Positions 1 to 5,902 of a DNA stretch of 13,450 bases are shown here, piece by piece. This DNA comes from Chlamydia trachomatis (lineage in GTDB: Bacteria > Chlamydiota > Chlamydiia > Chlamydiales > 2-12-FULL-49-11): the NCBI GenBank assembly GCA_945877885.1, contig CAMCSI010000018.1, positions 1 to 13,450 of the forward strand, in the 5' to 3' direction. Made by a program: the position numbers and the translations under genes. The notes below the pieces were generated by a model. That model was not told the DNA's origin. It was given only the letters and a program-made list of their open reading frames with translations, and did not search any database. Within the stretch, counting starts at the first letter, position 1; the number at the start of each line of letters is the position of its first letter.

Positions 1-1
1 C

Positions 2-178
2 TTCGGAGCGATGGGGAATGTGATTGACACTTTTGTCTACGGCCATGTAATTGATATGTTACATTTTACCTTTTGGGGCAATTCTTATGGAATTTTTAAT
101 ATTGCCGATGCGATGATATTTTTAGGGGCTATCTTTATCATCTTTAGTAGGAAAAGGCCTTATGCAATCAAAGAATAA
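2..178 (+). CDS. lspA: Lipoprotein signal peptidase (signal peptidase II), C-terminal part only
   Basis: This is the 3' end of an inner-membrane aspartic protease that removes signal peptides from prolipoproteins after lipid attachment. The gene starts before the window; 58 codons are visible. They contain both conserved C-terminal blocks of the family: GAMGNVID, matching the usual GGxxGNxxDR block with its catalytic Asp, and FNIADAMI, matching FNxAD with the second catalytic Asp. The usual Arg after GNxxD is Thr here. A last hydrophobic segment (LGAIFIIF) and a short basic tail follow, as expected for the fourth membrane helix. The next gene begins inside this one and overlaps it by 17 bases, so the two are probably co-transcribed and translationally coupled. 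The identification is firm although the protein is partial. Confidence 0.9.
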   Translation, partial: FGAMGNVIDTFVYGHVIDMLHFTFWGNSYGIFNIADAMIFLGAIFIIFSRKRPYAIKE

Positions 179-755
179 TTTTTCCGCTTCACGCTACATT
201 ACTCATTCAATGCTTCTTACAAAAGAGGAGCTTTTAGAGTTTTTGCCCGATGGATTTTATGTGATTTTAGGGAAAGTTTGCAAAAGCCCTATTATTTCTA
301 AAGAGGAATTTATAGCACTAGAGCAAGCGCATGGAAAAGAAACTGTAGGGTTTGCCTATTCTTTAGATCATTTTAGTTTTATCACCATAAAAGATAGAGG
401 TGAGATTGCAAAACAGTGCAAACCAGTGATTGAAATTAAGCCGTTTTCATTTTTGATTACTTTTGAGCAAAAGATTTTAGAAGGGGTTTATGGGGCAGGG
501 TCTATTGATTTTGGATTAAGCTATTCTTATCCTGGGCTTTATGCAGATGGGGAGAGGATAGTTAAGACTCGTGGGAATTTTAAAGAGGCAGAGTTGTTTG
601 ATCAGTTTCGTTTTTATAAAAGAGAAAATACTGTTTCAGCAAAATTTATTCTTGGATCAAATCCAATGATTGCAACTTTTAGAATTGGAAAAAAGGCAGA
701 GGAATTAGCAAGAGAAAAAATTAGTCATGTTTCACAATTGGAATTAAGAGGGTAA
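162..755 (+). CDS. Hypothetical protein, 197 aa, between lspA and pncC
   Basis: I do not recognise this family. The protein is soluble, with no signal peptide, membrane segment or nucleotide-binding motif that I can see. It looks like a mixed alpha/beta fold with a charged C-terminal helix (KKAEELAREKISH). A central glycine- and aromatic-rich part reads GVYGAGSIDFGLSYSYPGLY. The ATG at 162 has an AGGAAAAGG purine run just upstream and overlaps lspA by 17 bases. An in-frame ATG at 210 (MLLTKEELLEF) is a possible later start. The stop is one base before the pncC start, so the gene sits inside a tight run. Operon position suggests a housekeeping or envelope link, but that is only guilt by association. 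A lineage-specific chlamydial protein is the likeliest explanation. Confidence 0.8.
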   Translation: MQSKNNFSASRYITHSMLLTKEELLEFLPDGFYVILGKVCKSPIISKEEFIALEQAHGKETVGFAYSLDHFSFITIKDRGEIAKQCKPVIEIKPFSFLITFEQKILEGVYGAGSIDFGLSYSYPGLYADGERIVKTRGNFKEAELFDQFRFYKRENTVSAKFILGSNPMIATFRIGKKAEELAREKISHVSQLELRG

Positions 756-756
756 G

Positions 757-1236
757 ATGATTGAGTTACAAAGCTATTTTGTTAAGCATGGATTAACCCT
801 TTCACTTGCAGAAAGTTGTACAGGTGGGTTAATATCTTCTATGATTACAAAAATTTCAGGATCTTCCAAATACTTTTTGGGATCATTTGTCACTTACACC
901 GATAAGATGAAGATAAATGTGTTAGGCGTGGATGAACAGATTATTACAAAAAATACAGCAGTTAGTAGAGATGTTGCTGAGCAGATGTGTTTAGGCGCTT
1001 TAAGAGTATCAGGAAGTGATTATGCCATAGCTGTAACTGGTGATGCAGGCCCTTTGGGAGATCAGGTGGGGGTTGTATTTGGAGCAATTGGAAGTAAGAA
1101 TGGAGTTTTTGTTGGTAAAATTTCAGGACTTGAGGGTTTAAATAGAGAAGAGATCCAAAAAACCTGCGCGAAGATGTTACTTCTTGCGCTTTATAAGTTT
1201 GTTACAAACAACGAGGTGCCTTTTGCTAACAAGTAG
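757..1236 (+). CDS. pncC: CinA C-terminal-domain protein, PncC-type nicotinamide-nucleotide amidase
   Basis: This 159-aa protein is a stand-alone CinA C-terminal domain. In characterised members it deamidates nicotinamide mononucleotide to nicotinate mononucleotide in pyridine nucleotide recycling, in the cytosol. Visible family motifs are LAESCTGG (residues 17-24, including the conserved catalytic Ser), FVTYTDKMKINVLGV (44-58), TAVSRDVAEQM (67-77) and AVTGDAGP (92-99). In the last, Asp stands where Ile or another hydrophobic residue is more usual. The N-terminal MoaB-like domain of full-length CinA is absent, as in E. coli PncC. The start at 757 follows an AAGAGGG Shine-Dalgarno sequence and lies one base after the preceding stop. 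The 3' end overlaps the start of the methyltransferase gene. Family assignment is strong; exact substrate is inferred. Confidence 0.85.
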   Translation: MIELQSYFVKHGLTLSLAESCTGGLISSMITKISGSSKYFLGSFVTYTDKMKINVLGVDEQIITKNTAVSRDVAEQMCLGALRVSGSDYAIAVTGDAGPLGDQVGVVFGAIGSKNGVFVGKISGLEGLNREEIQKTCAKMLLLALYKFVTNNEVPFANK

Positions 1237-1960
1237 AACAAATGCTCAAATTAAGGCAGTAGAGGCGCTGCGCAATAATAAAGATAGGAAAAAAACGGGT
1301 TTATTTTTGGTCGAAGGGGAAAGAGAGATTTCAAGGGCTGGGAAAATGGAGAAAATTTTTTACCATGAAATGACCCCATTTATTAAGACTCTTGAAAAAG
1401 CAGGAACTGAACTAGTTTTAGTGTCTAGCTCTTTACTAGAAAAAATTTCATTAAGAAATGAGATGGTCGGTGTGGCTAAGATGAAAAAGAAGTCACTTTC
1501 AGACCTAAAAGGAACTTTTTTTATTGCTTTAGTGGGTATTGAAAAACCAGGAAATATTGGAGCGATTCTTCGCACCTGCGATGGGGCAGGAGTTGATGGG
1601 GTGCTTCTTGTAGATGCACTTTCAGATCATTATCATCCAAATGCCATTCGTGCAAGCTTGGGGGCAAGTTTTACGTTAGATATTGTCACCTGTACAAGCG
1701 CTGAAGCTTTTGATTTTATTGAAAAAAGGAAGATTTCGTTAGTGATTACCTCTCCTGATGCAAAACAGTGTTACTTTAATGAGAAATTGACATTTCCAGC
1801 CCTTGCTGCCTTTGGGCAAGAGGATAAAGGGCTCCCTGAGCATTGGATGAAGGGGACAAAAATTTCCATTCCGATGGAGGGAATTTGTGATTCGTTAAAT
1901 GTTTCTGTGGCAGCAGGGATTGTAATTTATGAAATGAGGCGTCAAAATGCTTCTAAATGA
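1223..1960 (+). CDS. TrmH/SpoU-family RNA 2'-O-methyltransferase (RlmB/TsnR-like)
   Basis: This protein belongs to the SPOUT superfamily of knotted methyltransferases, which transfer a methyl group from S-adenosylmethionine to a ribose 2'-OH in rRNA or tRNA. All three SpoU motifs are present (numbering from the TTG start): IEKPGNIGAILRTCDGAG (106-123, with the conserved Asn and Arg), AFGQEDKGLPE (196-206) and ISIPMEGICDSLNVSVAAG (214-232). The N-terminal part (LTSRTNAQIKAVEAL, then FLVEGEREI) is the typical substrate-binding domain of TsnR/RlmB relatives. I chose TTG 1223 because it gives a family-like N-terminus and has GAGG at 1213-1216. An in-frame ATG at 1184 would add 13 residues and lengthen the overlap with pncC to 53 bases. 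Which RNA position it modifies cannot be told. The stop overlaps the next gene. Confidence 0.87.
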   Translation: MLTSRTNAQIKAVEALRNNKDRKKTGLFLVEGEREISRAGKMEKIFYHEMTPFIKTLEKAGTELVLVSSSLLEKISLRNEMVGVAKMKKKSLSDLKGTFFIALVGIEKPGNIGAILRTCDGAGVDGVLLVDALSDHYHPNAIRASLGASFTLDIVTCTSAEAFDFIEKRKISLVITSPDAKQCYFNEKLTFPALAAFGQEDKGLPEHWMKGTKISIPMEGICDSLNVSVAAGIVIYEMRRQNASK

Positions 1961-2579
1961 ACTCATTTTATATGAAGACAATCACATTTTAGTGGTGAAT
2001 AAACCTGCAAATCTTGCATCTCTTCCAAATGAGGGGATGAATGATATTGTTACCGAGATGAAAGAATTTTTAAAAAATCGAGATGGAAAAAAAGGAAATG
2101 TGTTTTTACACCCTGTCCACAGGCTAGATAGAGCGGTAAGCGGCATTTTAGTGATGGCAAAAACGAGTAAGGCACTATCTAGATTAAATGAACAAATAAG
2201 AGATAAGAGTTGGAAAAAGCTCTATATTGCAAAACTTTCAAAAAATTTACCCGAAAAAGATGGGAAATTGGTCCATCATTTGTGTAAAAGAGAGTTTTTT
2301 TCCGATGTGTATACTTCAAAAAGACCATTTTCTAAAGAAGCCATTTTATATTATCGACATCTTAGAGACCATTTTTACGAAATTGAACTCGAAACGGGGA
2401 GGTATCATCAAATTCGCGCGCAATTAGGGTTTATGAAGTGTCCCATTGTTGGAGATCAAAAATATGGGGGGGGTAAACACCCATCAGGGAATATTTATCT
2501 ACACCATGCAAGGTTAACATTTTATCATCCAGTAACTAAAGAGCAAGTAGTTATAGACAGTAAACCGGTTTTTTATTAA
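1947..2579 (+). CDS. RluA-family RNA pseudouridine synthase
   Basis: This 210-aa enzyme isomerises uridine to pseudouridine in rRNA or tRNA. It shows the RluA family pattern: NHILVVNKPANLASLPN near the N-terminus (residues 12-28), the catalytic HRLDRAVSGILVMAKT (58-73, catalytic Asp 61), the KLYIAKL strand (91-97) and the late TGRYHQIRAQLG block followed by VGDQKYGG. There is no N-terminal S4 domain, so it belongs with the short RluA-type members rather than RluC/RluD. The ATG at 1947 overlaps the end of the methyltransferase gene by 14 bases and has GAGG at 1936-1939, which suggests translational coupling. Pairing of two RNA-modifying enzymes suggests a shared role in ribosome or tRNA maturation. 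Target site is not predictable from sequence alone. Confidence 0.9.
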   Translation: MLLNELILYEDNHILVVNKPANLASLPNEGMNDIVTEMKEFLKNRDGKKGNVFLHPVHRLDRAVSGILVMAKTSKALSRLNEQIRDKSWKKLYIAKLSKNLPEKDGKLVHHLCKREFFSDVYTSKRPFSKEAILYYRHLRDHFYEIELETGRYHQIRAQLGFMKCPIVGDQKYGGGKHPSGNIYLHHARLTFYHPVTKEQVVIDSKPVFY

Positions 2580-2589
2580 AGTTTCTTTT

Positions 2590-3213
2590 ATGAAAAAAAT
2601 TTCGCTTCTTTTGTTGATATGTCTAAGCTCTGTTTATGCAGAATTAGTGCGTATTACTGAAATTTATCCAGGGTTAAACCTTTACGTTTTTGACTATCAA
2701 TACGTAGTTACTGCACAAGGGGGAATCCCGCATGTAAAAATTGGTAGTTATGTAAATTTTAATTTAAATGATTTTTTAAAAAAAGAGCCTTGGGCTCAAT
2801 CTCTTAAACTTCGAAATAAATTTGAGTTAGAAGATCATATTATTAACTATGTTCCGGTAGGGGTGATAAAAAAACAGCCTTTGAATGTAGTTGATTTTCA
2901 AGCATTTGCAAGTTATTATTCAGAGGATGTGCGAGTCTGTTCCTTTATTGAGGTAGAGGTTTGGGATAATTGGATAGACCCCTATTTTTCATATACAAAT
3001 TCATCATTTGACACTATAAATGGAAAGAATCAAAAATCGATTAAGTGGGTTGTTGATCAATATTTGAATTATAGATCCTCTTTTGATCATAGTATCTTCC
3101 CAATTTTTGAAATAGGTAATGATACAAATCTAGTGGGCATCATGAATCATGCGTTGAAGAGAAAGCTCTTCTCCCACGATCATAAATATACGCTTATTTT
3201 ATTCAGCCTTTAG
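2590..3213 (+). CDS. Exported hypothetical protein, first of a tandem paralog pair
   Basis: This 207-aa protein has a clear Sec signal peptide: MKK, a hydrophobic core of leucines, then a likely cleavage after SSVYA (about residue 17). There is no good lipobox, so it should be released to the periplasm or beyond rather than lipidated. The mature part is rich in aromatic and polar residues with no motif that I recognise. It is homologous along its whole length to the next protein: both share QYVV, a GxIPHVxxGS block near residues 45-53, PxGVIxKxPL in the middle, and a C-terminal NTNLxxGI block followed by a basic RK/RKLF stretch. The gene starts 10 bases after the pseudouridine synthase stop with only a weak AAAG upstream, so it is probably read from the same transcript. 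Function is unknown. Confidence 0.85.
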   Translation: MKKISLLLLICLSSVYAELVRITEIYPGLNLYVFDYQYVVTAQGGIPHVKIGSYVNFNLNDFLKKEPWAQSLKLRNKFELEDHIINYVPVGVIKKQPLNVVDFQAFASYYSEDVRVCSFIEVEVWDNWIDPYFSYTNSSFDTINGKNQKSIKWVVDQYLNYRSSFDHSIFPIFEIGNDTNLVGIMNHALKRKLFSHDHKYTLILFSL

Positions 3214-3226
3214 AAAAAATTTTCTA
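3211..3226. repeat. AT-rich inverted repeat upstream of the second exported paralog
   Basis: Perfect 7-base dyad TAGAAAA / TTTTCTA with a two-base centre. It begins at the stop codon of the first exported gene and its right arm touches the -35 box of the promoter behind it. It could be an operator half or simply AT-rich sequence; it is too poor in G and C to be a good terminator. Confidence 0.4.
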
Positions 3227-3253
3227 GACAACAATCTTTTCTATAGATAAAAT
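3225..3253 (+). promoter_or_regulatory. Sigma70-type promoter for the second exported paralog
   Basis: TAGACA (3225-3230, five of six matches to the -35 consensus) and TAAAAT (3248-3253, five of six to the -10 consensus) are separated by exactly 17 bases. Transcription would start near 3260, leaving a leader of about 18 bases that carries the GGAG ribosome site. This would uncouple the second paralog from the upstream gene run. Confidence 0.55.
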
Positions 3254-3259
3254 TTATCT
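3245..3259. repeat. Inverted repeat covering the -10 box, possible operator
   Basis: Perfect 7-base dyad AGATAAA / TTTATCT around a single central A. It fully covers the -10 box of the promoter at 3225-3253, where a repressor dimer would block RNA polymerase. No known chlamydial operator was recognised, and AT-rich dyads do occur by chance. Confidence 0.4.
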
Positions 3260-3277
3260 CTTTTACATGGAGTATTC

Positions 3278-3904
3278 ATGAAAAAATTATTTTTACTAGT
3301 GCTTGCCGTTTTATCTACTGGGCATGCAGCAAATTTAAAAGTAACTAAAATTATAGAAGATTTAAACGTTTATATACTTGAGAATCAGTATGTTGTAAAA
3401 CTTAATGGGATTATTCCTCATGTAACTGTTGGTTCAAAAATTGAAATGGACTTAGATAGTTTTTACGCATCCGAAGTTTGGGATCAATCCTATACCATAT
3501 GGTATGGCTATGATTCATTTCTAATGACCTATCAATTTAGGCCAATTGGCGTTATTGACAAAAGCCCACTTGACTTGATCGGCTTTAAGTACTTTATTGA
3601 TTCCCAACAAAATGTTCAGTCTTTAAACAGCTTTACCTCTCTTTATACTGATAATAATTGGTTTAATACTGATAAAAGTTCAGCAAAGTCTACCTTTCCT
3701 CTAGTGAAAGAAGGACCGGTTGAAACGGTAAATTGGGTGTATGATGAATTTTGCTCTTATGAAAAGGGGTTTGCTCATCAAATATACCCAATATATGATA
3801 GAAATAATACAAATCTATTAGCAGGCATTTTAAATCTTTCTAAGAAAAGAAAAGTGTTTCTGTATGATAATATCAATAGTTTAGCGTTATTTGAAAGACA
3901 ATAA
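3278..3904 (+). CDS. Exported hypothetical protein, second of a tandem paralog pair
   Basis: This 208-aa protein is a diverged duplicate of the preceding one. It has a signal peptide (MKKLFLLVLAVLSTGHA, cleavage expected after the final Ala) and no lipobox. Shared blocks with its neighbour are NQYVV, GIIPHVTVGS, PIGVIDKSPL, NWVYDEF (SIKWVVDQY in the other) and NTNLLAGI followed by KKRKVF. The middle (about residues 115-140) differs most, with this copy carrying a different polar, asparagine- and serine-rich stretch. Unlike its partner it has its own promoter-like sequence (see 3225-3253) and a good GGAG ribosome site at 3269-3272. It ends just before a strong bidirectional terminator. I know of no function. 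Periplasmic or outer-envelope location is inferred from the signal peptide only. Confidence 0.87.
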   Translation: MKKLFLLVLAVLSTGHAANLKVTKIIEDLNVYILENQYVVKLNGIIPHVTVGSKIEMDLDSFYASEVWDQSYTIWYGYDSFLMTYQFRPIGVIDKSPLDLIGFKYFIDSQQNVQSLNSFTSLYTDNNWFNTDKSSAKSTFPLVKEGPVETVNWVYDEFCSYEKGFAHQIYPIYDRNNTNLLAGILNLSKKRKVFLYDNINSLALFERQ

Positions 3905-3914
3905 GTTTTTAATT

Positions 3915-3962
3915 AAAAAAAATAATAATAAGGCTCACCTCTTTTAGTGGTGGGCTTTTTTT
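3915..3962. terminator. Bidirectional rho-independent terminator
   Basis: A 7-bp stem GCTCACC (3933-3939) with GGTGGGC (3949-3955), including one T-G wobble, closes a 9-base loop. It is flanked by an A-rich tract on the left (3915-3931) and seven T on the right (3956-3962). It can therefore end the rightward exported-protein transcript and the leftward asd transcript. The asd stop codon (3944-3946 on the minus strand) lies in the loop, so the hairpin partly belongs to the coding end of asd. Confidence 0.75.
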
Positions 3963-4822
3963 ATCTCTGTGTATGCTTCAAAGGCATTAAGTACTGAACC
4001 CCTGAGAATTTGATCCCCCACAATCCAAAAGTCATAGGTATTTTCATCAGAAGGATCTTTTCTTACAGGTGCTACAAAGACCTCCTCTTTTTCCTCCGCC
4101 ATTTTTGGGGTGGGGGAGGGGTGCATGATGATGCCTGGCTCAAGTGCTAGCAGCTCATTTACATTGTGGATATTTTGTTCAAAAGTCACAATTGCGTGGA
4201 TGGAGTGGGCTCTTTTAATGGGAAGTCTTACACATCTAACAGAGATTGGAATATGAGGAACGTCTAAGATTTTTTTAATTTCAAAAACAATTTTTTCTTC
4301 TTCCCCACAAAGACCATTAAGATTTTTTTTAGATTCGTGTAAAAACAGGTTATCCCTCAGTGGGTGCGGAAAGGGCGGGATTGTTTCATAAGAATTCATA
4401 GCTTCTAATCCAACATTTCCGGCACCACTTGCTGCTTGGTAAGTAGATAGGATGATCTTTTTAATCCTTGCTATTTTATGTAAGGGATTTAAGACGGTAA
4501 GTAGGATGGAGACGATGCAATTGGGTAGCGATATGAGTTTTAAGGAATTGTTTATAAGATGCGAATTTACCTTTGGCAAAATTAAAGGAAATAAAGAATT
4601 TGTTCTAAAAGCAGACGATAGATCGATCAATCTAACATTTTCATTCAACGCTAGTTCAGCAATAGTTAGGGTATCTTCTGATGAAATAGCCATAAAAAGA
4701 ATATCTAGATCTGAAAAAATAAGTGGCTCATCTCTTGAGAAAATTTTAGTTTCTTTTGGCAAAAGCTTTAATAGCTCTTTTCCGCACATTCCATTATGAC
4801 CAATTAATCCAACTTTTTTCAT
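3944..4822 (-). CDS. asd: Aspartate-semialdehyde dehydrogenase
   Basis: This enzyme reduces aspartyl phosphate to aspartate semialdehyde with NADPH, the branch point to diaminopimelate/lysine, threonine and methionine. At 292 aa it is somewhat short for the family (usually 330-370). Visible elements are the N-terminal Rossmann loop GLIGHNGMCG (5-14), LIDLSSAFR (65-73), LPNCI with the catalytic Cys at 102, STYQAASGAG (126-135) and VRLPIKRAHS, where His 206 is the probable catalytic base. The start at 4822 gives the nucleotide-binding strand directly after MKK. No Shine-Dalgarno sequence precedes it, and a promoter ends only seven bases away (see 4830-4858). The gene stands apart from other lysine-pathway genes in this window and is divergent from lpxK. 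Function is confident. Confidence 0.9.
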   Translation of the reverse strand: MKKVGLIGHNGMCGKELLKLLPKETKIFSRDEPLIFSDLDILFMAISSEDTLTIAELALNENVRLIDLSSAFRTNSLFPLILPKVNSHLINNSLKLISLPNCIVSILLTVLNPLHKIARIKKIILSTYQAASGAGNVGLEAMNSYETIPPFPHPLRDNLFLHESKKNLNGLCGEEEKIVFEIKKILDVPHIPISVRCVRLPIKRAHSIHAIVTFEQNIHNVNELLALEPGIIMHPSPTPKMAEEKEEVFVAPVRKDPSDENTYDFWIVGDQILRGSVLNAFEAYTEIKKAHH

Positions 4823-4829
4823 AAGCAGA

Positions 4830-4858
4830 AGTATAACGGTGGAATTTTAAGGTGTAAA
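4830..4858 (-). promoter_or_regulatory. Promoter of asd, probably giving a leaderless transcript
   Basis: On the minus strand TTTACA (4853-4858, five of six) and TATACT (4830-4835, five of six) are spaced by 17 bases. The expected start of transcription is at about 4822-4824, at or within a base or two of the asd ATG. With no ribosome site upstream of that ATG, the message would be leaderless. Confidence 0.55.
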
Positions 4859-4877
4859 TAGGTAATATTTTATCACA

Positions 4878-5894
4878 ATGATTGAAAAATGGATTGAGAC
4901 TAAACAAAAAGATCAGCGCCTAAGTCTAGCTAAAGGTTTATTATATTTATCAAGCGTTTCCTTTAAACTAGCGGTGATGTTGCGACATCTCTTGTATCAG
5001 TGGAATGTTTTTTCGGTTTCAACAGCCTGTATTCCGATAATATCGGTTGGGAACATTGTTTGTGGCGGCACTGGTAAAAGTGAGTTTGTCGCTAAATTAA
5101 TCGACGATTTGGCAAGAGCCGATCTTGCCATTTTGACAAGGGGGTATCGATCCAAACGAAAAGGTAAATCTCGAAAAGTTGTTGATGTTTTGGATGGGGA
5201 TGAGCCTTTTATGCTTCAGCAAAGATGTAAACAAAATCCTGTGATTATTGGAAAGAAAAGAGAGCAGTCAGCTGCTTTAGCAGCTTTTATGGGATGTAAA
5301 GGGTGTATATTAGATGATGGGATGCAATATCTAAAATTAAAGAAAGATTTGCAAATAGTGATGATACGAGCAGAAGATCCATTTTCCAAAGGGTTTGTCC
5401 CTTTTGGGATGAGAAGAGAATTAATCTCAAAGCTAAAAAGCGCTCACTACATCGTCATACATGGAGCTGAAAGTGAAAGAAATTACGAGCTCGTCAAAAG
5501 AGAGCTTTTATGCTATAGTAGTGCTAAATATTTTGGTACAAAGTATTGCTTAGAAAAAAATAAACACATGTCCGGAAAAAAAGTAGGGGTGTTTTGTGGA
5601 ATTGGAAATCCTAGATTATTTATCGACGGACTTAAATCTTTAGGTTTAACGATTGTAAAAAAAGAAATTCTTCCCGATCATAAGCGGCTTAAAAATGTAA
5701 TAGAATTTTGTCAAAGTTGTAAAACTTTTGGTGCTGATGTTATTGTTTGTACAGAGAAAGATTATGTGAAATTAAATAGTGAAGAAAGGGCAGTTGTTTC
5801 CCCTATAGAAATTTCAATGAATATATCCTATGACCAAGAGGTGTATTATTCATTAATAACGCAGATACGTTGCATGATTGAAAAAGGAAACTAA
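4878..5894 (+). CDS. lpxK: Tetraacyldisaccharide 4'-kinase (lipid A kinase)
   Basis: LpxK is a membrane-associated P-loop kinase that phosphorylates the 4' position of the lipid A disaccharide with ATP, late in lipid A synthesis. The 338-aa length fits. Motifs in order are an N-terminal hydrophobic anchor (about 20-40), ISVGNIVCGGTGKS (55-68, Walker A), LTRGYRS (86-92), GDEP (107-110), LDDGMQY (145-151, matching the LDDGFQH block with its two acidic catalytic residues), PFGMRRE (175-181), FCGIGNP (239-245), PDH (266-268) and CTEKDYVKL (291-299). Differences from the common consensus are GKS for GKT and Tyr for the His ending DDGFQH. The ATG lacks a clear ribosome site. The symporter gene follows after 8 bases, and asd is divergent 55 bases upstream. 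Identification is firm. Confidence 0.92.
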   Translation: MIEKWIETKQKDQRLSLAKGLLYLSSVSFKLAVMLRHLLYQWNVFSVSTACIPIISVGNIVCGGTGKSEFVAKLIDDLARADLAILTRGYRSKRKGKSRKVVDVLDGDEPFMLQQRCKQNPVIIGKKREQSAALAAFMGCKGCILDDGMQYLKLKKDLQIVMIRAEDPFSKGFVPFGMRRELISKLKSAHYIVIHGAESERNYELVKRELLCYSSAKYFGTKYCLEKNKHMSGKKVGVFCGIGNPRLFIDGLKSLGLTIVKKEILPDHKRLKNVIEFCQSCKTFGADVIVCTEKDYVKLNSEERAVVSPIEISMNISYDQEVYYSLITQIRCMIEKGN

Positions 5895-5902
5895 AAGGAT
5901 AG

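Noticed and set aside
1184..1222. Upstream ATG start for the SpoU methyltransferase
   Set aside because: The added residues do not resemble the family's N-terminus, and TTG 1223 has a better GAGG site; the ATG remains possible.
2590..2650. Lipoprotein signal in the first exported protein (Cys in its hydrophobic core)
   Set aside because: The residues before the Cys (LLI) lack the small residue required at -1 of a lipobox; ordinary signal peptidase cleavage fits better.
4452..4799. Open frame of 115 codons opposite asd
   Set aside because: It lies fully inside the well-supported asd gene on the other strand and has no recognisable motif or ribosome site.
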